From the NCBI GenBank assembly GCA_004195335.1, contig SDWK01000574.1, positions 1 to 7,957 on the forward strand: 7,957 bases of DNA. The letters run 5' to 3'. Under the pieces are notes generated by a model. It saw nothing but the letters and a program-made list of their open reading frames with translations. It was not told the DNA's origin and made no database searches. Positions 1 through 7,521 of the stretch are shown here, piece after piece. The position numbers were made by a program, and so were the translations under genes. The stretch comes from Shewanella sp. GTDB lineage: Bacteria; Pseudomonadota; Gammaproteobacteria; Enterobacterales; Shewanellaceae. The number at the start of each line of letters is the position of its first letter. Within the stretch, counting starts at the first letter, position 1.

Positions 1-16
1 GTGCCTGTGTCAGAGG

Positions 17-962
17 ATGAGCAGCATTAAACAGATCATTTTGTGGGGTAGTCACAGCCTTGTTGTTATCCCTAAGTGCACATGCCACTCCCTGGCAAAA
101 CCTCACCGGCGAACAACTTGAACAAAAATTAGCTGAGAAATTTTCGGCTGGTGAATATTCATCGAAAGGCGCCGATTCTTGCTTGATGTGCCACCGAAAA
201 AATGAAGCCGTTATGGCGATTTTTGATGGTACCCACGGCACGATGAATAATAAGCAGTCGCCAATGGCGGGCCTGCAATGTGAAGCCTGTCATGGTCCTC
301 AAGGGAAGCATAACAGGGGGGGAAAGGAGCCGATGATTGCCTTCGGTAAAGACAGCAAGCTGTCAGCCTCTGCGCAAAACAGTGTTTGTCAGGGCTGTCA
401 TAACGATCCTAAGCAGATGGCGTGGCACAGCAGTACTCATAACCTAGAAGAGGTGGCGTGCGCCGACTGTCATACCCTGCACAGCGCCAAAGACCCCGCT
501 CTGGATAAGCTCAGTGTGAATGACACCTGTACCTCGTGCCATACCAAAGAAAAAGCCGATATGAATAAGCGCTCGTCTCATCCTTTAAAGTGGGACCAGA
601 TGACCTGTATCGATTGCCATTCTCCTCACGGCTCGATGAGTGAAAGCGCCCTGAATAAGCCGACGATTAATGACACCTGTTATTCATGTCACAGTGAAAA
701 GCGTGGCCCGTTGTTGTGGGAACATGCCCCGGTTACAGAAAACTGTGTCACCTGTCATAACCCTCATGGCAGCGTCAATGAAGGCATGCTGAACAGTCGT
801 GCACCTCAACTCTGTCAACAGTGCCATGCCCCCGATGGGCATGCTAGCCGTGTCGTACAGGAACCGGGAATGGATGCCTTCGGCGGCGGTAAGAGTTGCT
901 TAAATTGTCACAGCAAGATCCACGGTTCTAACCATCCGTCAGGCAGCCTGCTGCAGCGTTAA
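17..962 (+). CDS. dmsE: DmsE, MtrA-like periplasmic decahaem c-type cytochrome; signal peptide interrupted by an apparent 1-nt frameshift
   Basis: Carries electrons from the periplasm into the outer-membrane barrel in DMSO respiration, the role MtrA plays in metal reduction. The long reading frame, read from TTG at 60, encodes 300 residues with ten CXXCH haem sites: CLMCH 41-45, CEACH 74-78, CQGCH 110-114, CADCH 134-138, CTSCH 157-161, CIDCH 183-187, CYSCH 207-211, CVTCH 229-233, CQQCH 252-256 and CLNCH 280-284. The stretches between haems and the HPSGSLLQR end closely resemble Shewanella MtrA as I recall it. From TTG60 the leader is too short for a signal peptide. ATG17 in another frame encodes [10 protein letters not shown]. 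Dropping one G from the GGGG run at 45-48 joins it to [13 protein letters not shown] in the main frame and gives a normal Sec signal ending AHA before TPW. I therefore place the ancestral start at 17. AGAGG abuts that ATG, so a start upstream of the window is possible. dmsF follows 14 nt later. Confidence 0.9.
45..48 (+). other. GGGG run: probable 1-nt insertion in the dmsE signal-peptide coding region
   Basis: The frame opened by ATG17 gives a basic n-region and the start of a hydrophobic core, then leaves the frame that encodes the ten haem sites. The main frame is open back to 21, has no ATG there, and supplies the rest of the hydrophobic core and the AHA cleavage site. Reading three Gs instead of four joins the two halves without any other change. 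The sequence alone cannot tell a true mutation from a base-calling error. Confidence 0.7.
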
Positions 963-964
963 TA

Positions 965-969
965 GGGAG
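965..969 (+). promoter_or_regulatory. ribosome binding site of dmsF
   Basis: GGGAG lies 7 nt before the ATG at 977, in the 14-nt gap after dmsE. It supports this start and an operonic arrangement with dmsE. Confidence 0.7.
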
Positions 970-976
970 CAATATC

Positions 977-2986
977 ATGAGCTTTAAACTCAATATCATC
1001 ACAGTGTCGCTCTTGGCTGTTTCTGGCTCGGCGATGGCGACAAACTTCGGTGTCGGTAATGCCAATACTGATTCGATCAATATGAATAAGTACGAGTGTA
1101 AACGTTGTGTCTCGACTAATGGGTATCGCGGTGAAGTCACGGTATCTGCAGGGTATAACTCAGTGGATGATATCCATGCCGGTAATGCATTGGGAACCGC
1201 TGAAGATGGGACTATCGCTGCCGTAAGTGGCGATATTCGCTATCAAAATGAGACCGGGTATCAGGCTCAAATGCAAGCTCATCAGTTGGGTATGGACAAT
1301 GGCTTTGCCAATATCAAGGTGGGTAAATCTGGTCTCTACGAACTGGAGTTGGATTATCAATCGCTTAAAAGCTATCAGGCGGGCGACGTGCAGAGTCAGC
1401 TTTGGCATAACGATGGGATGTTAACGCCCAGCCCTTATACCAATGAATTTGATCTGGCGCTAAAACGTGAGAAGTCGGCGATAGGCTTTAACTATGGCGA
1501 GGGAATGTATAACACCTTCATCCGCTATAGTCAGGAAGATAAAACGGGTAATCAATCGAGCAGCCTAGTCGCGCCAAGTCCGGTCAACTTTGGCTTGCCT
1601 GTCGATGCCACTACTAAGCAGTTCGATGCAGGTGCATCGTTAGCCGGTGATAACTGGTTAACTGAGTTGAGCTATTTCGGTAGTTATTACAGCAATAACG
1701 TCACAGATCTGAGCCTGCCTCAGGTGAATGATGTCTATTCGGCCACCCCGGATAATGAGGCTCATCAGGTGTCACTCTCAGGCCAGTACCAGCTTAATCG
1801 TACCGTGATGAGTGGCCGTTTGGTGACGGGACGGATGATTCAGGATGATGCGCTTATCCAGATGAGCGGTAACCCGCTGCAGAGCTGGGATGGACAGATA
1901 GATACTTTAGATGGTCGTTTTGCCGTGACCTCGATGTTGAGTAATCGCCTGCGTTTAGGCGGTAGTGTCGATTACAGCAAACGAGATAACAAGAGCTCAG
2001 TTTGGGAGTTTACCCAATACAGTTACAACGGTTTAAGCGGCGCCTTTAAGCAAAATGTGCCTCAGGATATTGAGCGCAACACCTATAAGGTTAATGCCAG
2101 TTATCGCATTGCCAGTGGTTACCGTCTGCAAGCGGGTTATGACAGGAAAGAGGTCGAACGCAGCTATAGCGAACGTGAGCAGACTGATGAAGATAACTTG
2201 TGGGCCAAACTTAATGTGAGCGCCTTCGATACGTTCAAGGTCAATCTTAAAGCCAGCCATGGCAATCGCGGCGGCTCGGATTATGAAGTGAACGAAGTCA
2301 CCTCTTCACAAGAGAACGCCTTGATGCGCAAGTACTATCTTGCGGATCGTAAACGTAATGCCGTCGAGCTTAAGGTTAATCACTCACCTCTGTCTTGGAT
2401 GAGTATCGATGTTACCGGGCGTTACGCCAAAGATGACTATGACGCCACCGAGATCGGTCTGACTGAATCGGAAGACTTTGGTTATGACGTTAATCTGAGT
2501 TTGCAGTTTAGCAAGCATCTATCGGCTTACGGCTTTGCCGGTCAGCAGTGGATCAACTCGGCTCAAGCGGGTAGTCAGAGCTTCAGTAGTCCGGACTGGA
2601 ATGCCGATATTCAAGATGAGTTTATCAATATTGGTACCGGCTTTAGTTATGGCGGTCTGATGCAGGACAAACTCACCTTAGGCGGGGATTACCTGTTTAG
2701 CAATTCAATCAGTGACACCTTGGTTGGGGGCAGCCTAGTTACGGCCAATAGTAGCCAGCCATACGGTGATTACTTCTCCTATAACCACAGCGTGCGTATG
2801 TATGCCGATTATGCCTTGAGCAAACAGATGGCATTGAAGCTGAGTTATCAATATGAACGATATTACGACACAGATGCGGCTCAAGTCGCGACGAATGCTG
2901 TGCCGGGGCTAACCACGTTAGGTGAGCTTAACCATGACTATAACGCGCACCAAGTGATGTTGTCGTTTAGCTATTTATTGCGCTAA
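977..2986 (+). CDS. dmsF: DmsF, MtrB/PioB-family outer-membrane beta-barrel
   Basis: Predicted outer-membrane barrel that sheathes DmsE so that electrons can cross the outer membrane to DmsAB. The protein has 669 residues. A Sec signal peptide covers residues 1-21 (hydrophobic IITVSLLAVSG, then AMA before TNF). A CKRC motif at residues 41-44 matches the N-terminal CXXC of MtrB-type proteins. The remainder is long runs of alternating polar and hydrophobic or aromatic residues with Tyr-rich strands and Gly/Asn/Asp turns, typical of a large barrel. MtrB homologues have 26 strands, and this length fits a similar count, although I did not assign strands. The last strand ends SFSYLLR, with a terminal Arg instead of the aromatic residue common in outer-membrane proteins. 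The position between dmsE and dmsA is the canonical order. Family assignment is firm; the dmsF name rests mainly on context. Confidence 0.92.
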   Translation: MSFKLNIITVSLLAVSGSAMATNFGVGNANTDSINMNKYECKRCVSTNGYRGEVTVSAGYNSVDDIHAGNALGTAEDGTIAAVSGDIRYQNETGYQAQMQAHQLGMDNGFANIKVGKSGLYELELDYQSLKSYQAGDVQSQLWHNDGMLTPSPYTNEFDLALKREKSAIGFNYGEGMYNTFIRYSQEDKTGNQSSSLVAPSPVNFGLPVDATTKQFDAGASLAGDNWLTELSYFGSYYSNNVTDLSLPQVNDVYSATPDNEAHQVSLSGQYQLNRTVMSGRLVTGRMIQDDALIQMSGNPLQSWDGQIDTLDGRFAVTSMLSNRLRLGGSVDYSKRDNKSSVWEFTQYSYNGLSGAFKQNVPQDIERNTYKVNASYRIASGYRLQAGYDRKEVERSYSEREQTDEDNLWAKLNVSAFDTFKVNLKASHGNRGGSDYEVNEVTSSQENALMRKYYLADRKRNAVELKVNHSPLSWMSIDVTGRYAKDDYDATEIGLTESEDFGYDVNLSLQFSKHLSAYGFAGQQWINSAQAGSQSFSSPDWNADIQDEFINIGTGFSYGGLMQDKLTLGGDYLFSNSISDTLVGGSLVTANSSQPYGDYFSYNHSVRMYADYALSKQMALKLSYQYERYYDTDAAQVATNAVPGLTTLGELNHDYNAHQVMLSFSYLLR

Positions 2987-2992
2987 GGCGCA
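2979..2992 (+). other. short GC hairpin across the dmsF stop codon
   Basis: TGCGC and GCGCA form a 5-bp stem around the TAAG loop that contains the dmsF stop. No T-run follows, so it is not a terminator. It could slightly affect translation or RNA processing at the dmsF-dmsA junction, or be chance. Confidence 0.3.
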
Positions 2993-3008
2993 GTGCGGAA
3001 AATCGCAA

Positions 3009-3012
3009 GAGG
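3009..3012 (+). promoter_or_regulatory. ribosome binding site of dmsA
   Basis: GAGG (within AAGAGGAA) lies 8 nt before the ATG at 3021. It decides the start, and that start gives a complete Tat signal. Confidence 0.75.
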
Positions 3013-3020
3013 AAATATTA

Positions 3021-5549
3021 ATGGAACGTAGAAGTTTCTTAAAAATGAGTGCAGCCATGGGTTGTGCAGCTACAGTAACAGGTTGTAAAACCAGTTCAGA
3101 CGATGCCAATGTTGTGCCGCCAAAGCCACCTGTAGGTGAAGAGCAAATTACCTGGTCATCTTGTCTGGTTAACTGTGGCTCTAACTGCCCGGTTAAAGTG
3201 TTTAGTCGTGATGGTGTGATTACTCGCGTTGAGACCGATCACGATGTTGCCGACGGCGATGATATTTATCAAGTGCGTGCTTGTGCCCGTGGTCGTTCAC
3301 TGCGCCAGCGCACCTATGCCGTTGACCGCTTAAAAACACCGATGAAGCGTGTTGGTAAGCGTGGTGAAGGTAAGTTTGTACCGATCAGCTGGGACGAAGC
3401 GGCAAAAACCATTGGTACTAAGCTCACGTCAGTGATTGCCGAGCACGGCAACAAAGCCATTTTCCGTAGCTATGGCTCTGGGGCTTACTATGGTTTTGCA
3501 TCTAACGCCTGTTTTAACCGTTTATTTAACTTAAACGGTGGCTGCCTGAATGCCTATGGTAACTACTCATGGGCACAGCAGATGGAAGCGGCTAAGCATA
3601 CCTTCGGTACCGGCAGTACTTCAGGTTCATCGACGGTGACTCTGGCAAACAGTGACTTCCTGTTAGGTGTGGCTTATAACCCAAGCGAAATTCGCCAAAG
3701 CGGCAGTGGTGAAGGTTATGACTACTTAAAAGCACTGCAAAAAAGTAACGGCCTGAAAGTCGTGATGATCGACCCTCGCTACACAGACTCAATGTTAGGC
3801 AAAGAGTCTAAGTGGTTGCCTATCCGCCCGGGTACCGACGCGGCCTTTGCTGAAGCGATTGCTTATCAAATGATTAGCTCAGGTTGGGTCGATCAGAATT
3901 CACTCAGCTTTATCAATCAATATGCCGTAGGTTTCGATGCTGCCTCTATTACTGCGCAGAAAGAACTTTTTGCTACCAGTGGTGATGCCACCAAGCAAGA
4001 ATACGCTAAGGTGATGAAGCCTGAAGAAAACTACCGTGATTACATCTTAAGTCAGGGCATTTACGCCGACCAGCCGTTAAAGACGACTGAGTGGGCTGAA
4101 AAAATTACCGGTATTCCGGCTGCGCAGCTGGAGCAAATTGCGACAGACCTACAAAACGCTAAAGCCCCCTATATCGTCGTCGGCGCCGGTGTTAACCGTC
4201 AGGCTAATGGTGAGCAAAGCATGCGCGCGCTTTACATGCTGTCTGTATTGACGGGCAAGTTGGGTACCTTAGGTGCATCCAACGGTGAACTGCCATCCAT
4301 GAGCGGAATGTACCGCGCCGGTATTCCAACGGGTAGCAACCCGGTTAAAGAAAGCATCTCATTCTTTACCTGGTCTGAAGCTATTCATAACGGCGAAACC
4401 ATGACGGCGCGCAGCCATGGCGTTCGCGGCACAGACAGTTTAGATGCGCCACTAGGTACCAATATCAAGGTCATTATCTCTGCGTCAGACAGCTCGCTGC
4501 TGAACCAACATGCCGAGATCAACAATACCGCTAAAATCTTAGAAGATGAAACGGGTGTTGAGCTGATTGTCAGCTGTGATTGTTGGATGACTCCAGGGGC
4601 TAAGTTTGCCGACATTATTCTGCCCGATACCAGCTGGTTAGAATCAAATGACTTAGTTAACGACAGCTATGCTTCCGGCGCGCTGGGTTACATCACGGCG
4701 ATGAAGTCGGCGATTGAACCTATGTGGGACTGTAAGTCTATGTATGAAGCATCTGCACTCATTGCTAAGTACATGGGTTGTGAAGCTGCATTCACCGAAG
4801 GTAAAACTGAAGAGCAATGGCTCGAAGAGTTATACCAGAAGACCAAAGATAGCAGCACTAACTTAGGTGTCGTACCAGCCTTCCCAGCGACTTACAAAGA
4901 AGCACAAGAAATTGGTTTCTTCCGTAAAAACATGAACGACAACCATGTTGCCTTGGAAAGTTATATCAAGGGCGGTAAAGCACTGTCGACCCCAAGTGGC
5001 AAGATAGAGATTTACTCTGCTGAGCTTGCATGGCGTGCGGCTAACTGGGATCAAGAAAATAGTGTCGACAACCCAACCAAAGTTAAGGGTGACACCATCA
5101 CAGCGATTCCTCAGTACACAGTGACTTGGGATGGTTATGAAGATGAAGACACCAGCACCGATTACCCCATTCAGTTAGCGGGTTACCACACCAAGGGCCG
5201 TACTCACTCAAGTTACCACAACGTGCCTTGGCTGCGTGAAGCGGTTGAAGATGCGGTTTGGGTGAATCCAATGGATGCAGCAGATCACGGTCTAAGCGCT
5301 GGCGATAAGATTGAGATGTATAACGAGCGTGGCTCGATTGTCGTTAAGGTTCGCATCACTCCACGTGTTGCACCTGGTGTGTTTGCATTGGGTCAGGGTG
5401 CCTGGTTTAAGCCTGGTAACACAGTTGGTAGCACGGGTCACATCATCGATGAAGGTGGTGCAATCAATTCGCTAACTCGCTACCAGCCAAGCCCCGTTGC
5501 TAAAGGCAATCCACAGCACACTAACCGTGTTGCCATTAAAAAGATTTAA
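3021..5549 (+). CDS. dmsA: DmsA, molybdopterin DMSO reductase catalytic subunit, Tat-exported lipoprotein
   Basis: Catalytic subunit that reduces DMSO to dimethyl sulfide at a bis-molybdopterin guanine dinucleotide Mo centre. At 842 residues it is slightly longer than E. coli DmsA (about 814) and aligns with it over nearly its whole length from memory. The N-terminus has a twin-arginine motif (RRSFLK, residues 3-8) and a lipobox VTGC with the lipidatable Cys at 22, consistent with outer-membrane attachment as known in S. oneidensis. The N-terminal [4Fe-4S] ligands are C48, C52, C56 and C88. Ser183 in AYGNYSWAQ is the expected Mo ligand of the DMSO reductase family. Also recognisable are IDPRYTDS and LPIRPGTDAA, and a C-terminal cofactor-binding domain from about residue 715 (GYHTKGRTHSSYHN, PRVAPGVFALGQGAW). 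The exact substrate (DMSO or another S- or N-oxide) cannot be read from sequence. dmsB follows after 14 nt. Confidence 0.95.
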   Translation: MERRSFLKMSAAMGCAATVTGCKTSSDDANVVPPKPPVGEEQITWSSCLVNCGSNCPVKVFSRDGVITRVETDHDVADGDDIYQVRACARGRSLRQRTYAVDRLKTPMKRVGKRGEGKFVPISWDEAAKTIGTKLTSVIAEHGNKAIFRSYGSGAYYGFASNACFNRLFNLNGGCLNAYGNYSWAQQMEAAKHTFGTGSTSGSSTVTLANSDFLLGVAYNPSEIRQSGSGEGYDYLKALQKSNGLKVVMIDPRYTDSMLGKESKWLPIRPGTDAAFAEAIAYQMISSGWVDQNSLSFINQYAVGFDAASITAQKELFATSGDATKQEYAKVMKPEENYRDYILSQGIYADQPLKTTEWAEKITGIPAAQLEQIATDLQNAKAPYIVVGAGVNRQANGEQSMRALYMLSVLTGKLGTLGASNGELPSMSGMYRAGIPTGSNPVKESISFFTWSEAIHNGETMTARSHGVRGTDSLDAPLGTNIKVIISASDSSLLNQHAEINNTAKILEDETGVELIVSCDCWMTPGAKFADIILPDTSWLESNDLVNDSYASGALGYITAMKSAIEPMWDCKSMYEASALIAKYMGCEAAFTEGKTEEQWLEELYQKTKDSSTNLGVVPAFPATYKEAQEIGFFRKNMNDNHVALESYIKGGKALSTPSGKIEIYSAELAWRAANWDQENSVDNPTKVKGDTITAIPQYTVTWDGYEDEDTSTDYPIQLAGYHTKGRTHSSYHNVPWLREAVEDAVWVNPMDAADHGLSAGDKIEMYNERGSIVVKVRITPRVAPGVFALGQGAWFKPGNTVGSTGHIIDEGGAINSLTRYQPSPVAKGNPQHTNRVAIKKI

Positions 5550-5563
5550 GAGACTAGTTAATT

Positions 5564-6241
5564 ATGACTGAATCAACTCAATATGGTTTTTATGTAGACA
5601 GCACTAAGTGTACTGGCTGTAAAGCATGCCACGTGTCTTGCAAAGACCGTCAAAGCAACGAAATTCGTAACAATAGCAACCCAGAGGGTAACGCTTTACC
5701 TGCACTTGAGGGCGTAACTTGGCGCCGCGTGTATGAGTACGGTGGCGGAGAATGGACTAAGGGTAACAATGGCTGTTTTGAGCAAAATGTATTTGCTTAT
5801 TACATGTCTATCGGCTGTAACCATTGCTCTGAGCCGGTATGTGTTAAAGCATGCCCTACTGGTGCAATGCATAAACGTCGCGAAGATGGCCTGGTTCACG
5901 TGGCATCTGAGCTGTGTATCGGGTGTGAGAGCTGTGCTCGTGCTTGCCCTTATGATGCGCCGCAAATTGATCGCGAACGTAAGGTGATGACTAAATGCGA
6001 TGGTTGCTTCGAGCGGATCGCAGAAGGTCGTAAGCCTGTATGTGTCGAGTCTTGCCCGTTACGTGCATTGGACTTCGATACTATGGATAATCTGCGCGCT
6101 AAATATGGCGATGGCGACGGTCATATTGCTCCGCTACCATCACCGGGTATTACCTCGCCAAACTTGATCATTAAAGCGAACAGGAATGGTCAGCCAGCAT
6201 CGGGTGGCGAAGGGAAGATCTTAAACTTATCAGAAGTTTAA
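5564..6241 (+). CDS. dmsB: DmsB, four-cluster [4Fe-4S] electron-transfer subunit
   Basis: Passes electrons to the N-terminal iron-sulfur cluster of DmsA. Its 225 residues contain sixteen ferredoxin-type Cys in four groups: C16, C19, C22 and C26; C85, C88, C93 and C97; C118, C121, C124 and C128; C145, C148, C160 and C164. As in other proteins of the DmsB/NrfC/PhsB class, the groups cross-pair to bind four [4Fe-4S] clusters. There is no signal peptide, so it presumably leaves the cytoplasm bound to Tat-targeted DmsA. The usual next gene, the membrane anchor dmsC, is missing. In this arrangement electrons come from the DmsE/DmsF conduit instead. The ribosome binding site is weak and distant (AAGAGA at 5548-5553, overlapping the dmsA stop), which suggests some translational coupling to dmsA. 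The 3' end of the gene forms one arm of a long inverted repeat. Confidence 0.95.
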   Translation: MTESTQYGFYVDSTKCTGCKACHVSCKDRQSNEIRNNSNPEGNALPALEGVTWRRVYEYGGGEWTKGNNGCFEQNVFAYYMSIGCNHCSEPVCVKACPTGAMHKRREDGLVHVASELCIGCESCARACPYDAPQIDRERKVMTKCDGCFERIAEGRKPVCVESCPLRALDFDTMDNLRAKYGDGDGHIAPLPSPGITSPNLIIKANRNGQPASGGEGKILNLSEV

Positions 6242-6248
6242 GATCTTC
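6214..6248 (+). repeat. 15-bp perfect inverted repeat spanning the dmsB stop codon
   Basis: GAAGATCTTAAACTT (6214-6228) and AAGTTTAAGATCTTC (6234-6248) are exact reverse complements around a 5-nt ATCAG loop. The dmsB TAA (6239-6241) lies in the second arm. Each arm also contains the palindrome AAGATCTT. The stem is AT-rich and no T-run follows, so it is a poor intrinsic terminator by itself. It could protect the 3' end of the upstream mRNA or bind a protein. Confidence 0.7.
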
Positions 6249-6260
6249 AATTTATGTGTC

Positions 6261-6281
6261 AGGCGCCTAAGGGCGCCTTTT
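6261..6281 (+). terminator. GC-rich hairpin with short T-run between dmsB and dmsG
   Basis: AGGCGCC (6261-6267) pairs perfectly with GGCGCCT (6272-6278) around a TAAG loop and runs directly into TTTT (6278-6281), the form of a Rho-independent terminator. The T-run is short and dmsG starts 13 nt later in the same direction, so partial termination is more likely than a full stop. That would lower the chaperone transcript relative to the structural genes. Confidence 0.7.
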
Positions 6282-6294
6282 AACTGAGATTTTT

Positions 6295-6954
6295 ATGTCA
6301 TCAGATAAAAGATTTGATTTTGAAGCCGGTCAGGGAATTGCGCGGATTTTACATAATGTCCTGCTTAACTATCCGACCGCTGAAATGGTGCAAGGTTTCA
6401 AAGAGCACTGTGTGGCAGAAACTTGGCCTGATTTTGGTTCGTCATCGGATAATCAAGCCGGACGAAACGCACTTGCAGCTTACCTGTCTCAGTGGTCAGT
6501 TAAGCAGCTCGATGAGCTAAAACTGGATTATGGTCAACTATTCTTTGGTCCTGGAGAGCCAACGGCAATGCCGTGGGGTTCGGTCTACCTTGGTGAGCAA
6601 CAGTTGTTAAACGACAAGTCGACGGTAGAGCTAATGGCGTTTTATAAGCGGAATGGCATTAGCTTTGATCTGGAGTATCATCAACCCCTGGATCATATCG
6701 CCCTGTTCTTTGCCGTGATCGATCAACTCTTGGGACAGCTCGCTGTCAATCCTGATGATGAGTCCGTTCGTCGAACCTTAAGCGTGCTACTGCAGCAGCA
6801 TATGTTGCCATGGTCACAGCGTTGTTTCGAGCTGGCTATTGAGCATTCTCAAACTGATTTTTATTCAGGCATTGCTCATCTGGCACTGGATTTTCAAAAG
6901 GTATTGGCTGAAGTGTTTCGGCTTATCCCTATGCCGGTTCGTATATATCGATAG
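6295..6954 (+). CDS. dmsG: DmsG, TorD-family maturation chaperone for DmsA
   Basis: Predicted cytoplasmic chaperone that binds the DmsA Tat leader or apoprotein, assists molybdenum-cofactor insertion and delays export until folding is complete. It has 219 residues, within the usual TorD/DmsD range, and looks all-helical with no signal peptide or membrane segment. Family signatures are YGQLFFGPGEPTAMPWGSVYL at residues 79-99, then a conserved acidic and aromatic stretch (LMAFYKRNGISFD, 113-125), PLDH at 131-134 and HMLPW at 169-173. ATG at 6295 is preceded by a weak TGAGA Shine-Dalgarno (6285-6289). The gene lies just downstream of the hairpin terminator, in the order known for the Shewanella dms cluster. 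Substrate specificity for the adjacent DmsA is inferred from position. Confidence 0.9.
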   Translation: MSSDKRFDFEAGQGIARILHNVLLNYPTAEMVQGFKEHCVAETWPDFGSSSDNQAGRNALAAYLSQWSVKQLDELKLDYGQLFFGPGEPTAMPWGSVYLGEQQLLNDKSTVELMAFYKRNGISFDLEYHQPLDHIALFFAVIDQLLGQLAVNPDDESVRRTLSVLLQQHMLPWSQRCFELAIEHSQTDFYSGIAHLALDFQKVLAEVFRLIPMPVRIYR

Positions 6955-6996
6955 CTAAAGACCTGAGTATCGCTATGACATTGATGAGAAGCTAAC

Positions 6997-7000
6997 GAGG
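6997..7000 (+). promoter_or_regulatory. ribosome binding site of dmsH
   Basis: GAGG (within AACGAGG) lies 5 nt before the ATG at 7006 and supports that start over other candidates. An ATG at 6975 in another frame stops after six codons. Confidence 0.6.
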
Positions 7001-7005
7001 TTGAG

Positions 7006-7482
7006 ATGAGCGTAATTAAGGCATTGGGACAGCAGCATACAAAAGCTGAGTTTGCCTATCTGTTGCAAGGCTACTTAAGTCAGGATATCGAGGTGTGCGC
7101 GCTATTCAGTGGGGCCACCAATATGACTAGCGTCGTTAATCTTATCGCGGCTTTGAGCTATCGGGAGGGTGACGAGCGTTTTACTGAGACTTCACTCGAC
7201 ACTGAACTGGTATTTGCAGTGTTATTTGATGGTTTTCATCTGCTGTTTGTCAAAGAGGTTCAGCATGGCGATTTAAATCAGGCCGAGCATCTTGTTCTGC
7301 GCTTAGCCCAATATTATGCGGCGCAACTTGAATCTGAGTTTGTATCTGAGCAAGTTAACGAGCCTCAATCAGAGGGGCGGAGTGAGCTTAGAAATAAATT
7401 AAAGCAGGTACTTAAAGCATCGTCTCAATTGGACAATTTGTACCTGCAAAGGCGAGGGCTGCAGAGTAATATGGGGCGTTGA
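7006..7482 (+). CDS. dmsH: DmsH, small accessory protein of unknown function
   Basis: Occupies the place of dmsH, the last gene of the Shewanella dms cluster, whose function is not established. The 158-residue product has no signal peptide, no clear membrane span and no metal-binding motif (a single Cys at 31), so it is probably cytoplasmic. Residues 12-50 and 90-112 look helical. The middle (residues 66-84, LDTELVFAVLFDGFHLLFV) is strongly hydrophobic, but the embedded Glu and Asp make a buried core more likely than a membrane segment. The tail from about 110 is polar, rich in Glu, Ser and Gln, and may be disordered or helical (SELRNKLKQVLKASSQLDNLYLQRR). A role next to DmsG in maturation is possible but only inferred from position. 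The last codons, including SNMG, belong to a 15-bp sequence repeated 330 bp downstream. Confidence 0.8.
   Translation: MSVIKALGQQHTKAEFAYLLQGYLSQDIEVCALFSGATNMTSVVNLIAALSYREGDERFTETSLDTELVFAVLFDGFHLLFVKEVQHGDLNQAEHLVLRLAQYYAAQLESEFVSEQVNEPQSEGRSELRNKLKQVLKASSQLDNLYLQRRGLQSNMGR
7461..7475 (+). repeat. 15-bp direct repeat, copy 1 (3' end of dmsH)
   Basis: GCAGAGTAATATGGG is identical to 7791-7805. The following bases are also alike when one gap is allowed on each side (GCGTTG here, CGGTTG there), and GGCT precedes both copies. This copy encodes the last codons of dmsH. Confidence 0.75.
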
Positions 7483-7493
7483 ATCGTATGCCT

Positions 7494-7518
7494 AGATAGA
7501 TGGGGTATTCATCTATTT
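7494..7518 (+). terminator. weak candidate terminator after dmsH
   Basis: AGATAGATG (7494-7502) can pair with CATCTATTT (7510-7518) around a 7-nt loop, giving a 9-bp AT-rich stem with one G-T pair. It is followed by a T-rich but broken stretch (CTATTATTTG). It is well placed to end the operon 12 nt after the dmsH stop, but it would be weak. The T-rich flank also lies just past the stop of the opposing reading frame at 7522. Confidence 0.4.
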
Positions 7519-7521
7519 CTA

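Noticed and set aside
1..30. Frame 1 reads GTG to TAA at 28-30, possibly the tail of an upstream gene overlapping the dmsE start
   Set aside because: Only nine codons are visible, with no recognisable sequence; it cannot be told from chance.
928..1140. 70-codon minus-strand open frame across the dmsE-dmsF junction
   Set aside because: It lies opposite two well-supported genes and its product has no recognisable features.
5550..5563. Missing dmsC as a sign of gene loss
   Set aside because: Absence of dmsC is normal in the Shewanella outer-membrane arrangement with DmsE and DmsF, so it is not a deletion.
5696..5987. Two open frames (89 aa minus, 84 aa plus) inside dmsB
   Set aside because: Both overlap the Cys-cluster coding region of dmsB and reflect its composition; they are not separate genes.
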